A stretch of DNA of 64,000 bases from Rahnella rivi (GTDB taxonomy: Bacteria > Pseudomonadota > Gammaproteobacteria > Enterobacterales > Enterobacteriaceae), in NCBI RefSeq assembly GCF_019049655.1, contig NZ_JAFMOX010000067.1:186001-250000 (forward strand). Direction: 5' to 3'. Below are positions 25,677-34,769 of the stretch, piece after piece. Both the position numbers and the translations under genes were made by a program. The notes under the pieces are model-generated. The model had not been told where the DNA came from. It searched no databases and saw only the letters and a list, made by a program, of their open reading frames with translations. Each line of letters opens with the position of its first letter. Position 1 is the first letter of the stretch.

Positions 25677-27068
25677 TTACTTGCGACGCCAGGTGGTGCC
25701 CGCCGCACCATCTTCTAACACGATGCCCATTTCATTGAGACGGTCACGCGCTTTGTCCGCCATACCCCAGTCTTTGCTGGCGCGGGCATCGTTGCGCTGT
25801 TTGATCAACGCTTCGATTTCAGCGACTTCATCGTCGTTATCCGCCTGCGCACCGGATTTCAGGAACTGCTCCGGATCCTGCTCCAGCAGACCGAGCACAC
25901 CCGCCAGCTGACGCAGTTCTGCCGCCAGACCGTTGGCCGCCGACAGGTCTTCCGCTTTCAGGCGGTTGATGTCGCGCGCCATATCGAACAGCACGGAGTA
26001 GGCTTCCGGAGTATTGAAATCGTCGTCCATGGCGGAGCGGAAACGGGCAACGAAAGCGTCACCACCGGCTGGCGTTGCGGCAGCATCCGTCCCGCGCAGT
26101 GCGGTGTACAGACGTTCCATCGAAGTACGCGCCAGTTTCAGGTTCTCTTCGCTGTAGTTCAGCTGGCTGCGGTAATGGCCAGACATCAGGAAGTAACGCA
26201 CACTTTCGGCATCATAATATTTCAGCACATCGCGCACGGTGAAGAAGTTATCCAGCGATTTGGACATCTTTTCGCGGTCGATCATTACCATGCCGGAGTG
26301 CATCCAGGTGTTCACATACGGGCCGTCGTGCGCGCAGCTGGACTGCGCAATTTCGTTTTCGTGGTGCGGGAACATCAGATCAGACCCGCCGCCGTGGATA
26401 TCAAAATGATCGCCCAACTGTTTGCAGTTCATCGCAGAACATTCGATATGCCAGCCCGGACGGCCTTCGCCCCACGGTGACGTCCAGCTCGGCTCGCCCG
26501 GCTTGGACATTTTCCACAGCACGAAATCCATCGGATTGCGTTTTACATTGGCTTCCACTTCCACGCGGGCGCCCGCCTGCAGCTGGTCGAGATCCTGACG
26601 GGACAACAGGCCATAATCAGGATCGCTTTCCACCCAGAACATCACGTCGCCGTTTGAGGCCACATAAGCGTGATCGCGGTCGATAAGCTTCTGCACGATT
26701 TCGATAATTTCCTGAATATGCTGCGTCGCGCGCGGTTCGGCGTCCGGCGGCAGAATATTCAGCGCAGCAAAATCATTGTGCATTTCAGCGATCATACGGT
26801 CGGTCAGTGCGGAGAAATTCTCGCCATTCTCAGCGGCACGTTTGATGATCTTGTCGTCGATATCAGTGATATTGCGTACGTATTTCAGGTCATAACCGAG
26901 GTAACGCAGGTAACGCGACACCACGTCGAAAGACACAAAAGTCCGGCCATGACCAATGTGACACAGGTCGTAAACAGTGATCCCACACACGTACATCCCG
27001 ACTTTACCGGCATGAATTGGCTTGAATTCCTCTTTTTGGCGACTCAGGGTATTAAAAATCTTCAGCAT
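25677..27068 (-). CDS. cysS: Cysteine-tRNA ligase
   Basis: Class I aminoacyl-tRNA synthetase that charges tRNA-Cys. The HIGH motif is in YDLCHIGHGRTF and the KMSKS motif in REKMSKSLDNFF, where the usual SLGN is SLDN. Zinc ligands are recognisable in MYVCGITVYD, GWHIECSAMNC and GSDLMFPHHENE. The 463-residue length matches E. coli (461). ATG 27,068 starts MLKIFNTLSRQKEEF as in E. coli. It is divergent from ppiB, the conserved enterobacterial arrangement. Confidence 0.98.
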   Translation of the reverse strand: MLKIFNTLSRQKEEFKPIHAGKVGMYVCGITVYDLCHIGHGRTFVSFDVVSRYLRYLGYDLKYVRNITDIDDKIIKRAAENGENFSALTDRMIAEMHNDFAALNILPPDAEPRATQHIQEIIEIVQKLIDRDHAYVASNGDVMFWVESDPDYGLLSRQDLDQLQAGARVEVEANVKRNPMDFVLWKMSKPGEPSWTSPWGEGRPGWHIECSAMNCKQLGDHFDIHGGGSDLMFPHHENEIAQSSCAHDGPYVNTWMHSGMVMIDREKMSKSLDNFFTVRDVLKYYDAESVRYFLMSGHYRSQLNYSEENLKLARTSMERLYTALRGTDAAATPAGGDAFVARFRSAMDDDFNTPEAYSVLFDMARDINRLKAEDLSAANGLAAELRQLAGVLGLLEQDPEQFLKSGAQADNDDEVAEIEALIKQRNDARASKDWGMADKARDRLNEMGIVLEDGAAGTTWRRK

Positions 27069-27295
27069 CAGGCTATTCCGTGTGTTGGGCGTAGAAAATG
27101 ATGGTTGCGCGCTTTCGCGACGCTCGGGCTCATAATATAACGAAAACGCCTTCACCGAAACGGCATAAGGCCGCCGGACGGGCTTTAGTCCTCACAAACC
27201 GCCTGCTGACGGCAACTTTTGAGTTATGGTATAAGAAAAGGCTATAGTAGCGGCTCTTACTGAGAGCACACATCAACATAAGCAGGATGATTAAT

Positions 27296-27790
27296 ATGGT
27301 CACTTTCCACACCAACCACGGCGACATCGTAGTAAAAACTTTTGCTGACAAAGCACCCGTTACGGTTGAAAACTTCCTGAACTATTGCCGTAAAGGCTTC
27401 TACGACAACACAATTTTCCACCGTGTTATTGATGGTTTCATGATCCAGGGCGGCGGTTTTGAGCCAGGCATGAACCAGAAAAACACCGACGCACAGATCA
27501 AAAACGAAGCAGACAACGGCCTGAAAAACACCAAAGGCACGCTGGCGATGGCGCGTACCAACGATCCGCATTCTGCCACTGCACAGTTCTTCATCAACGT
27601 AACTGACAACGATTTCCTGAACCACAGCGGCAAAAACGCACAGGGTTGGGGTTACTGCGTATTCGCAGAAGTGGTTGAAGGTCAGGATGTGGTTGATGCG
27701 ATCCGCGCAGTGAAAACCGGCCGCAGCGGCATGCACCAGGATGTTCCAAAAGAAGATGTTGTGATCAAAAGCGTCACAGTCAGCGAATAA
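27296..27790 (+). CDS. ppiB: Peptidyl-prolyl cis-trans isomerase B (cytoplasmic cyclophilin)
   Basis: Cyclophilin that speeds prolyl bond isomerisation in the cytosol. The catalytic block IFHRVIDGFMIQGGGFEPG and the segment MARTNDPHSATAQFFINV carry the active-site Arg, Phe, Met and Gln residues. Length is 164, as in E. coli, with no signal peptide. ATG 27,296 has AGGA eight bases upstream. lpxH follows 11 bases later. Confidence 0.98.
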   Translation: MVTFHTNHGDIVVKTFADKAPVTVENFLNYCRKGFYDNTIFHRVIDGFMIQGGGFEPGMNQKNTDAQIKNEADNGLKNTKGTLAMARTNDPHSATAQFFINVTDNDFLNHSGKNAQGWGYCVFAEVVEGQDVVDAIRAVKTGRSGMHQDVPKEDVVIKSVTVSE

Positions 27791-27801
27791 TCAACGTCGG
27801 G

Positions 27802-28524
27802 ATGACCACGTTTTTTATCGCAGATATTCATCTTTGCGCACAGGAACCGGCAATCACTGCCGGTTTTCTGCGTTTTTTACGCGAAGATGCGCCGCAGGCC
27901 GACGCGCTGTACATTCTCGGGGATTTATTCGAAGCCTGGATTGGCGACGATGATCCACAGCCGTTACACGCAGACATCGCTGCGGCGTTAAACCACTTAC
28001 ACCAGCAAGGCGTTCCCTGCTTCTTCATTCATGGTAACCGCGATTTTCTGCTTGGCCGCCGCTTTGCGCGCGACAGCCTGATGACCCTGCTGCCAGAGAA
28101 AAAAGTCCTCGAACTTTATGGCCGCCGCGTCCTGATCCTGCACGGCGATACGTTGTGTACCGACGATGTTGCCTATCAGAACTTCCGCAAGAAAGTGCAT
28201 AATCCGCTGATTCAAAAGTTGTTCCTGATGCTGCCGCTGAAATGGCGTTTAGGTATTGCCGCCAAAATGCGCGCCAACAGCAAAGCGTCTAATCAGGGGA
28301 AATCACAGGAAATTATGGATGTGAACCCGCAGGCGGTGGTGAATGACATGCAGGCGGCAGGCGTAGAATGGATGATCCACGGCCACACCCATCGCCCGGC
28401 GATCCATGATGTACAGCTTGTGGCGAAAACCGGCCACCGCGTGGTGTTAGGGGCGTGGCACGAAGAAGGGTCGATGGTCAAAGTCACCGCCGATAACGTA
28501 GAGCTGATCAGTTTCCCGTTTTAA
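27802..28524 (+). CDS. lpxH: UDP-2,3-diacylglucosamine diphosphatase
   Basis: Lipid A pathway enzyme that cleaves UDP-2,3-diacylglucosamine to lipid X and UMP at the inner membrane. It is a calcineurin-like metallophosphoesterase with the full metal set: Asp8 and His10 (IADIH), Asp41 (LGDLFEAW), Asn79 (GNRDF), His114 (LHGD), and His195 and His197 (HGHTH). Length is 240, as in E. coli. The ribosome site is weak, suggesting coupling to ppiB. Its last 17 bases overlap the convergent miaE. Confidence 0.98.
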   Translation: MTTFFIADIHLCAQEPAITAGFLRFLREDAPQADALYILGDLFEAWIGDDDPQPLHADIAAALNHLHQQGVPCFFIHGNRDFLLGRRFARDSLMTLLPEKKVLELYGRRVLILHGDTLCTDDVAYQNFRKKVHNPLIQKLFLMLPLKWRLGIAAKMRANSKASNQGKSQEIMDVNPQAVVNDMQAAGVEWMIHGHTHRPAIHDVQLVAKTGHRVVLGAWHEEGSMVKVTADNVELISFPF

Positions 28525-29143
28525 GGCTGCACACCGGCGTACCGCTGTGGAAACGGAATTGCTCATCCGGCGCCAAAATCAGTTCCGCTTCTATTCTGCC
28601 AAAAAACTCTACCCGATCGCTGATGTCCCCTCCGGCATATTGCTCCGCCAGCGCCAGATAATCGGCAAAATGACGTGATTCTGAGCGCAGCAGCGAAGTG
28701 TAAAAACGCGACAACGTGTCATCGAGATGCGGCGCGATTTTGGCAAAACGCTCGCAGGAACGCGCTTCGATGTACGCCCCGATAATCAGGCGGTCGACCA
28801 GAATATTTAAATCATCATGATGACGGGTGTGTTTAATCATCCCGCTGGCGTAGCGCGACGGCGAAAGCTGGGTGTAGGTGACATTGCGTTTTTGCATGAT
28901 TTCCACCACCTGCTCGAAATGATGAAGTTCTTCCCGCGCCAGACGCGCCGCGCAAAACAGCAGTTCAGTGCGATCCAGATATTTCGTCATCAGGCTCATC
29001 GCCGTGGCCGCCGCTTTTTTTTCACAGTTGGCGTGATCAATCAGCATCACCGCCTGATTTTCCAGCGCCACATCCACCCACAAAGCCGGTGTTTCACAGT
29101 GCAAAAAATCATAAATCGGTGCCAGTAAAGCCTGCGTCATCAT
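28508..29143 (-). CDS. miaE: tRNA-(ms2io6A)37 hydroxylase MiaE
   Basis: Non-haem diiron monooxygenase that hydroxylates the isopentenyl group of ms2i6A at tRNA position 37; known from Salmonella and absent from E. coli K-12. The 211-residue product is helical with ferritin-like carboxylate/histidine motifs (AREELHHFEQV and ESRHFADYLALAE) plus an acidic residue set in YIEARSCERF. GGA lies a few bases before the ATG. It is inserted between lpxH and purE, which are adjacent in E. coli, and overlaps the end of lpxH by 17 bases tail to tail. Confidence 0.92.
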   Translation of the reverse strand: MMTQALLAPIYDFLHCETPALWVDVALENQAVMLIDHANCEKKAAATAMSLMTKYLDRTELLFCAARLAREELHHFEQVVEIMQKRNVTYTQLSPSRYASGMIKHTRHHDDLNILVDRLIIGAYIEARSCERFAKIAPHLDDTLSRFYTSLLRSESRHFADYLALAEQYAGGDISDRVEFFGRIEAELILAPDEQFRFHSGTPVCSLKTGN

Positions 29144-29235
29144 TCAGTTTCCAGTGTTGATTGCTCATCATAGTGTGGTCCGGATTATACAAATCTGCCC
29201 GCCACTTCTCATCAAAAATGCACCGTATTCCGGCG

Positions 29236-29251
29236 ACGCAACCGTTTTCCT
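29236..29251 (+). promoter_or_regulatory. PurR operator upstream of purE
   Basis: The 16-mer ACGCAACCGTTTTCCT fits the PUR box consensus at every fixed position and, from memory, equals the E. coli purEK operator. It lies 70 bases before purE. Confidence 0.9.
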
Positions 29252-29320
29252 TGCTCCGTGAGCATGATATCATTTGCGCCCTCGCAGTTTCTATTTCCGA
29301 ATCACAGGAGCTTTACAGAC

Positions 29321-29830
29321 ATGTCATCCAACGTTACCCCGGCAAAAATCGCCATCGTTATGGGGTCTAAAAGTGACTGGGCGACCATGCAGTTCGCCGC
29401 CGAAGTCCTCACAACGCTGAATATTCCTTTCCATGTCGATATCGTCTCCGCACACCGCACGCCGGACAAATTATTCACTTTCGCTGAACAGGCTTCAGCG
29501 AATGGCTTTGATGTGATCATCGCGGGTGCAGGCGGCGCGGCGCATTTACCCGGTATGCTGGCAGCGAAAACGCTGGTGCCGGTGCTCGGTGTGCCAGTGC
29601 AAAGTGCTGCGCTGAGCGGCATCGACAGCCTGTATTCCATTGTACAAATGCCGCGCGGTATTCCGGTTGGGACACTGGCGATTGGTAAAGCCGGTGCGGC
29701 AAATGCTGCGCTGCTGGCCGCACAGATTCTCGCGCTGCACGATGCTGAGATTGCGAAAAGTCTGGCCGCATGGCGCACCGCGCAAACCGATGAAGTGCTG
29801 AATAATCCCGATCCACGGGAGCAAGCATGA
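29321..29830 (+). CDS. purE: N5-carboxyaminoimidazole ribonucleotide mutase
   Basis: Converts N5-CAIR to CAIR in purine synthesis, working with PurK. The class I motifs are intact: MGSKSDWATM, VSAHRTPDKLFTFAE with the catalytic histidine, and AGAGGAAHLPGMLAAKT. ATG 29,321 gives 169 residues, as in E. coli, with AGGAG ten bases upstream. The stop codon overlaps the purK start (ATGA), so translation is probably coupled. A PUR box lies in the promoter region. Confidence 0.99.
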   Translation: MSSNVTPAKIAIVMGSKSDWATMQFAAEVLTTLNIPFHVDIVSAHRTPDKLFTFAEQASANGFDVIIAGAGGAAHLPGMLAAKTLVPVLGVPVQSAALSGIDSLYSIVQMPRGIPVGTLAIGKAGAANAALLAAQILALHDAEIAKSLAAWRTAQTDEVLNNPDPREQA

Positions 29831-30891
29831 AGCCGGTTTGCGTGCTCGGAAACGGCCAGTTAGGCAGAATGCTGCGTCAGGCCGGTGAACCGCTGGGGAT
29901 CGCTGTTTTTCCCGTCGGCCTGGATGCTGAACCGGAAGCTGTGCCGTATCAGCAAAGCGTTATTACCGCTGAAATCGAACGCTGGCCGGAAACCGCGCTG
30001 ACCCGCGAACTGGCGACACACAATGCGTTTGTTAACCGCGAAATCTTCCCGCGTCTGGCCGACCGCCTGACGCAAAAACAGTTGCTCGATCAGCTCGGTC
30101 TGGCAACCGCACCGTGGCAGTTACTGGCCGATGCCGCCGAATGGCCGCAGGTATTCTCCGAAATTGGCGAACTGGCGATTGTGAAACGTCGCGTCGGCGG
30201 TTACGACGGCCGTGGTCAGTGGCGTTTGCGCTCCGGCGAAGAAAATACGCTGCCGCAGGATTGCTACGGTGAATGCATCGTTGAACAGGGCATCAATTTT
30301 TCCGGCGAAGTGTCGCTGGTCGGTGCGCGGGGTCATGACGGCAAAACCGTGTTTTACCCGCTGACCCATAACCTGCATCAGGATGGCATTCTGCGCACCA
30401 GCGTCGCGCTGCCGCAGCCGGACGCCGCCCTGCAACAGCAGGCGGAACGCATGTTGTCAGCCATCCTCAACGAACTGAATTACGTCGGCGTGATGGCGAT
30501 GGAATGTTTCGTGGTCAGTGAAGGTTTGCTGATTAACGAGCTGGCCCCGCGCGTGCACAACAGCGGTCACTGGACGCAAAACGGTGCATCTTACAGCCAG
30601 TTTGAAATGCACCTGCGCGCGATCCTCGGTCTGCCGTTGCCGCAACCGGTGGTCAGTACGCCGTCGGTGATGGTCAATCTGATTGGCACAGAGGTGTCAG
30701 AAGCATGGCTGAGCCTGCCGCTGGTCAATCTGCACTGGTATGAGAAGGAAGTGCGTCCGGGGCGTAAAGTCGGACACCTGAATCTCAACGACGCCAGCGC
30801 CAGCCTGCTGAAAGACAATCTCAACGCACTGATCCCGATGCTGCCGGCAGAATACGCCAGCGGTATTGAATGGGCGATTGAAAAGCTGTGA
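29827..30891 (+). CDS. purK: N5-carboxyaminoimidazole ribonucleotide synthase
   Basis: ATP-grasp enzyme that carboxylates AIR with bicarbonate to give N5-CAIR. Visible motifs are the N-terminal GNGQLGRML, the glycine-rich ATP loop RRVGGYDGRGQW, and the metal-binding ELAPRVHNSGHWTQ near residue 240. At 354 residues it is close to E. coli PurK (355). It is the second gene of purEK, with a 4-base overlap. Downstream it abuts ybbP tail to tail, with only a hairpin between. Confidence 0.98.
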   Translation: MKPVCVLGNGQLGRMLRQAGEPLGIAVFPVGLDAEPEAVPYQQSVITAEIERWPETALTRELATHNAFVNREIFPRLADRLTQKQLLDQLGLATAPWQLLADAAEWPQVFSEIGELAIVKRRVGGYDGRGQWRLRSGEENTLPQDCYGECIVEQGINFSGEVSLVGARGHDGKTVFYPLTHNLHQDGILRTSVALPQPDAALQQQAERMLSAILNELNYVGVMAMECFVVSEGLLINELAPRVHNSGHWTQNGASYSQFEMHLRAILGLPLPQPVVSTPSVMVNLIGTEVSEAWLSLPLVNLHWYEKEVRPGRKVGHLNLNDASASLLKDNLNALIPMLPAEYASGIEWAIEKL

Positions 30892-30900
30892 TTTTCAGGC

Positions 30901-30924
30901 TTCCTCCCCTGCAAAGGGGAGGAG
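30901..30924. terminator. Hairpin between purK and ybbP
   Basis: TTCCTCCCC (30,901-30,909) pairs with GGGGAGGAG (30,916-30,924), allowing one G-U pair, around a six-base loop, followed by TTTAAA. It lies between convergent genes and can act on both strands, though neither side has a long U run. Confidence 0.6.
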
Positions 30925-30932
30925 TTTAAACA

Positions 30933-33365
30933 CTACGAATCATATTGCCTGAACAACGCCCTTCCCCGCAGTAACCGCACACCCAGCCAGCCACCGCAGA
31001 CCGACAGCAGCAACGCACTCACCACCGGTACGGCGATCCACATCAGGTAATTCGGTTCCCATGGGAAATCGAACACTTTGCGTTGCAGCAGCCACAATGC
31101 GGCTTCCGCACCGATGGCGGCAGCGACACCGGCCACCAGCCCGAGCACGGCAAACTCACACCACAGCGTGCGATGCAGCATCTTTTTGCTGGCGCCCAGC
31201 GTGCGGTAAACGATCAGCTCCTGACGGCGCTGACGCATGCCGACCTGAATCTGCGCCAGCAGCAGTAAACCGCCGCACAGCATCACCAGAATCACCATTA
31301 CTTCCAGCGCCCTGCTCACCTGCTGCAATACCTGCCCCACCTGACGCAGGATCGAGCCGATATCCATCAGGCTCACCGTCGGGAACTGGCGGTTGAGCTG
31401 CGTGATGGTGCGGTCATCGCCGTGATAACGGAAGCTGGTCAGCCAGCTTTGTGGCTGGCCGTCGAGCGCGCCCGGCGGGAAGATGAAGTAGAAATTCGGC
31501 TTCAGGCTGTCCCAGTCCACTTTTCGCAGGCTGGTGATTTTGGCGCTGAACTCCTGAGTATCGCCGCTGAACGTGACCGTATCGCCGAGTTTCAGCCCCA
31601 GACGCCCCGCCAGCCCTTCGTCGATCGACACTTCACCGGCTTTCGGCGGCCCGTTGCCTGCCACCAGCGGATTATGATCCGGCAGCCCTTCCATCCAGGT
31701 CAGATTCAGTTCACGGTTTACGGCTTCACCGCCCGCGTCGTCCGGTTTGATGATCTCGGTGGCGACCTTGTCGTTAATCCCGGTCAGGCGAACCCGCACA
31801 ATCGGATAGAAGGTTTCCGGCTGTGCTTTATGCTGATGCAGGAAATCCGTCACCTGCGGAATTTGCTCTTTCGTGATATTGAGCAGGAAGTAATTCGGGC
31901 TGTCCGGCGGCAGCTGTTGCTCCCAGCGATCCAGCAAATCCCCGCGCATCACCAGCAGCAAAGCCAGCAACATAAACGACATGGAGAACGCCGCCAGCTG
32001 GCTGAGCGTCACCCACGGCTGTCGCAGCAGACGGTTGACGGCTAAACGCAGCGGCAACTGACGGAAAGTCAGACGGCGCAGTAACAGCAGCGCCCCCCAG
32101 CCAATCACGCCCAGCAGCAACGACAGCACCAGCACGCCAGCCAGCAAAGACCACAGCAGCGAACTTCCGCCCATCAGCGCCGCCAGCAGACCAACCACCA
32201 CCAGAATCATGACCGGCAGGAAGTAGCGCAGCGGCCAGACGTTGGCGACCACATCATTACGCAGCACGCGCAATGGCTGCGTAGCCAGTAACTGGCGATA
32301 AGGGCGAATACCAATCAGGAAAGAGATCACCACCATCGCGCCCATCGACCACACCCACGGCCAGACACCGGCGGGAGGAAGCGCCGCAGGCAGTACCGGG
32401 GCCAGAACTTTCATCAGCACCGCTTCAAATGCCAGACCGACCAGACTGCCGCAAATCCCCGCCAGTACCATCACCGCAACCCACTGGCCGATGATCAGCC
32501 TGCGCAGGGCTTTTTTCCCCGCGCCGAGGGTTTTGAGCACCGCCACCAGATCGTAACGGCTGCGGCAGTAATGCCCCATCGACACGGCAATGGCGGCAAT
32601 CGACAGCATCAGCGTCAGCAATGCCGATAGCGTCAGGAACTGCTGCGAGCGCTGCAACGATTTACCCAGCGCACCGTCGGAATCTTCCATTCCGGTCCAG
32701 CGCTGATCGGGTTTCAGCAGCCCTTTTATCGCATCGCCATAGATCTGAATCGCCTGCGGCGAACCGGCAAACATATAACGGTAGGTCAGGCGGCTGCCCG
32801 GCTGAACCGCGCCGGTTTTCGGCACATCCGCCAGATTCATGATCACCCGTGGCGCGGTCTGGAACGGGTTGAAGCCCGAATCCGGCTCCTGCACCACCAC
32901 ACCGGCAATTTTCAGCGTGGAGTCACCCACGTCCAGATTGTCGCCCACTTTCACGTTGAGCAACGCCAGCAGACGCGGCGCAACCAGCACGGTGCCCGGC
33001 TCAGGTTTCAGCCCGACGGGTTCGGTTTGCAACGTTCCATACAGCGGGTAAGCCAGATCGGTGGCTTTTACCGCCGCCAGCTGTGGCGTTTCACCGGCAA
33101 ACGTCATGGTCATGAAAGAGAGCTGACGGCTGACCTTCAGCCCCTGCTTTTCCGCGTCCTGCAACCAGGCTTCGGTGATCGGCCGGGCGGAGCGCAGCAC
33201 ACGGTCACCGGCGATAAACTCGCGGCTTTGCTGACTCAGCCCTTTGTCCATGCGGTCACTGATGCTGCCGAGCGCCAGCACGCAGGCCACCGCCAGCGTC
33301 AATGCCAGCCAGACAATCAGCAGCGAAGGCGAACGCCATTCGCGCCAGAACCAGCGCCAGATCAT
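30933..33365 (-). CDS. ybbP: ABC transporter permease YbbP (FtsX/MacB-like)
   Basis: Large inner membrane permease that pairs with the ATPase YbbA; the substrate is unknown. The 810-residue product has one N-terminal segment, a periplasmic domain, membrane segments near residues 250-430 and a final FtsX-type trio. This is the two-unit arrangement of the YbbP family, and the N terminus is MIWRWFWREWRSPSLL. ATG 33,365 was chosen because it overlaps the ybbA stop (ATGA) and has GGAGG four bases upstream. The neighbouring tesA suggests a role near lipids, but that is inference. Confidence 0.94.
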   Translation of the reverse strand: MIWRWFWREWRSPSLLIVWLALTLAVACVLALGSISDRMDKGLSQQSREFIAGDRVLRSARPITEAWLQDAEKQGLKVSRQLSFMTMTFAGETPQLAAVKATDLAYPLYGTLQTEPVGLKPEPGTVLVAPRLLALLNVKVGDNLDVGDSTLKIAGVVVQEPDSGFNPFQTAPRVIMNLADVPKTGAVQPGSRLTYRYMFAGSPQAIQIYGDAIKGLLKPDQRWTGMEDSDGALGKSLQRSQQFLTLSALLTLMLSIAAIAVSMGHYCRSRYDLVAVLKTLGAGKKALRRLIIGQWVAVMVLAGICGSLVGLAFEAVLMKVLAPVLPAALPPAGVWPWVWSMGAMVVISFLIGIRPYRQLLATQPLRVLRNDVVANVWPLRYFLPVMILVVVGLLAALMGGSSLLWSLLAGVLVLSLLLGVIGWGALLLLRRLTFRQLPLRLAVNRLLRQPWVTLSQLAAFSMSFMLLALLLVMRGDLLDRWEQQLPPDSPNYFLLNITKEQIPQVTDFLHQHKAQPETFYPIVRVRLTGINDKVATEIIKPDDAGGEAVNRELNLTWMEGLPDHNPLVAGNGPPKAGEVSIDEGLAGRLGLKLGDTVTFSGDTQEFSAKITSLRKVDWDSLKPNFYFIFPPGALDGQPQSWLTSFRYHGDDRTITQLNRQFPTVSLMDIGSILRQVGQVLQQVSRALEVMVILVMLCGGLLLLAQIQVGMRQRRQELIVYRTLGASKKMLHRTLWCEFAVLGLVAGVAAAIGAEAALWLLQRKVFDFPWEPNYLMWIAVPVVSALLLSVCGGWLGVRLLRGRALFRQYDS

Positions 33366-34048
33366 GCTTCCTCCCACAACTTCCCGTCACGCAGACGCAG
33401 GCGCCGCTGGCAACGCGCCGCCAGTTGCTCGTCGTGGGTGACCAGAATCAGGGTGGTGGCCGCATCGCGGTTCAGGGAGAACAGCAGATCGACAATGCGT
33501 TCGCCGGTTGCACGATCCAGATTGCCGGTCGGCTCATCGGCGAACAGCAGTTTAGGTTTACCGATAAATGCCCGCGCCAGCGCCACGCGTTGCTGCTCGC
33601 CGCCCGAAAGCTGCGCAGGCAGATGGTGCAGACGCCCGCCGAGCCCGAGACTTTCCAGTAACTGCACCGCCTGCTGACGGCTGTTGCTGTCGCTTTCGCC
33701 GCGCAGCAATGCCGGAAGCTGGACGTTTTCCAGCGCGTTGAGCGTCGGCACCAGCATGAAGGACTGAAACACGAAGCCCACATTTTTTGCCCGCAGCGCG
33801 GCGCGACCTTCTTCGTTAAGTTTACTGAGAGATTTGCCGAGCAAAACCACATCGCCGCTGGTGCCGTCATCCAGCCCGGCAAGAATGCCCAGCAGGGTGG
33901 ATTTACCGGAACCGGATTCCCCAATCAGCGCAATTGTCTGCGCCGGTTTGACAACCAGCTCCACACCGGACAGGATGGTGAGCTGTCCTTCACCCTGACC
34001 GACGTGCTTATTAAGATGATGAACTTCAAGAACGTTTTCCGCTGGCAT
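33362..34048 (-). CDS. ybbA: ABC transporter ATP-binding protein YbbA (LolD-like)
   Basis: ATPase partner of YbbP. The Walker A motif GESGSGKST is at residues 43-51, the signature is LSGGEQQRVALARA, Walker B is LLFADEP, and the switch histidine is in ILVTHDEQ. Length is 228, as in E. coli. The start codon lies inside tesA on the other strand: the 5' ends of ybbA and tesA overlap head to head by 33 bases, so each promoter lies inside the other gene. The same overlap is encoded in E. coli. Confidence 0.96.
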   Translation of the reverse strand: MPAENVLEVHHLNKHVGQGEGQLTILSGVELVVKPAQTIALIGESGSGKSTLLGILAGLDDGTSGDVVLLGKSLSKLNEEGRAALRAKNVGFVFQSFMLVPTLNALENVQLPALLRGESDSNSRQQAVQLLESLGLGGRLHHLPAQLSGGEQQRVALARAFIGKPKLLFADEPTGNLDRATGERIVDLLFSLNRDAATTLILVTHDEQLAARCQRRLRLRDGKLWEEA

Positions 34049-34648
34049 CTCCCCTTCCTTATGTTGTTAGGATTATTGAGTTTTCGCGCCGTTGCTGCTG
34101 ATAACTTGCTGATTATTGGCGACAGTTTAAGTGCTGTCTATCGCCTGCCTGTAGCCGAATCATGGCCGTCACTGCTGAATAAAAAATGGCAAAAAGAAGG
34201 GGGGAAACCCACCATTATTAACGCCAGCATCAGCGGAGATACCGCCGAACAAGGGCTGGCGCGATTGTCTGCGCTGCTGCAACAACATCATCCGCGCTGG
34301 GTGCTGATTGAGTTGGGTGCCAACGACGGTTTACGCGGATTTCCGCCACAAACCATTTCGCAAACCCTGACCCAAATTATCGCTCAGGTTAAACACGCCG
34401 ATGCCCAGCCGTTGCTGATGCAAATCCGCCTGCCGCCAAACTATGGCCGCCGCTACGGTGATGCGTTTTATGCCATCTATCCGGCGCTGGCGAAGCAGGA
34501 GAATATCCCGCTGGTGCCGTTCTTTATGGAACAGGTCGCCGTGAAACCGGAATGGATGCAGGATGACGGCTTGCACCCGGCGCTGGCAGCCCAGTCGTTT
34601 ATTGCCGACTGGATGTCTGAAAAACTCACGCCGCTGCTGACGCATTAG
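34016..34648 (+). CDS. tesA: Multifunctional acyl-CoA thioesterase I / lysophospholipase L1 TesA
   Basis: Periplasmic SGNH hydrolase acting on acyl thioesters and lysophospholipids. The signal peptide spans residues 1-28 and is cleaved after FRAVAA. The catalytic serine is Ser37 in block I, here GDSLSAVYR, where E. coli has GDSLSAGYR. The Gly/Asn oxyanion blocks (NASISGD, LGANDGLRG) and the Asp-His pair (DDGLHP) are intact. The Gly to Val change sits close to the active site and is unusual. The ATG pair at 34,016/34,019 matches E. coli MMNF. Confidence 0.95.
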   Translation: MMNFKNVFRWHLPFLMLLGLLSFRAVAADNLLIIGDSLSAVYRLPVAESWPSLLNKKWQKEGGKPTIINASISGDTAEQGLARLSALLQQHHPRWVLIELGANDGLRGFPPQTISQTLTQIIAQVKHADAQPLLMQIRLPPNYGRRYGDAFYAIYPALAKQENIPLVPFFMEQVAVKPEWMQDDGLHPALAAQSFIADWMSEKLTPLLTH

Positions 34649-34769
34649 GTTTAAAATACGAAAAATAAAATAATACCGGGACGTGAGTAAAACCAGGACG
34701 TTACCTTTTTCACCCGACTCCCTAGTAAATCACAGCCATAAAAAATAGGGACACCTCACAGGTAAAGTT

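Noticed and set aside
25677..27068. Defective KMSKS motif in cysS (SLDN instead of SLGN)
   Set aside because: The KMSKS core is intact and, from memory, Yersinia CysS also has SLDN, so this is lineage variation, not damage.
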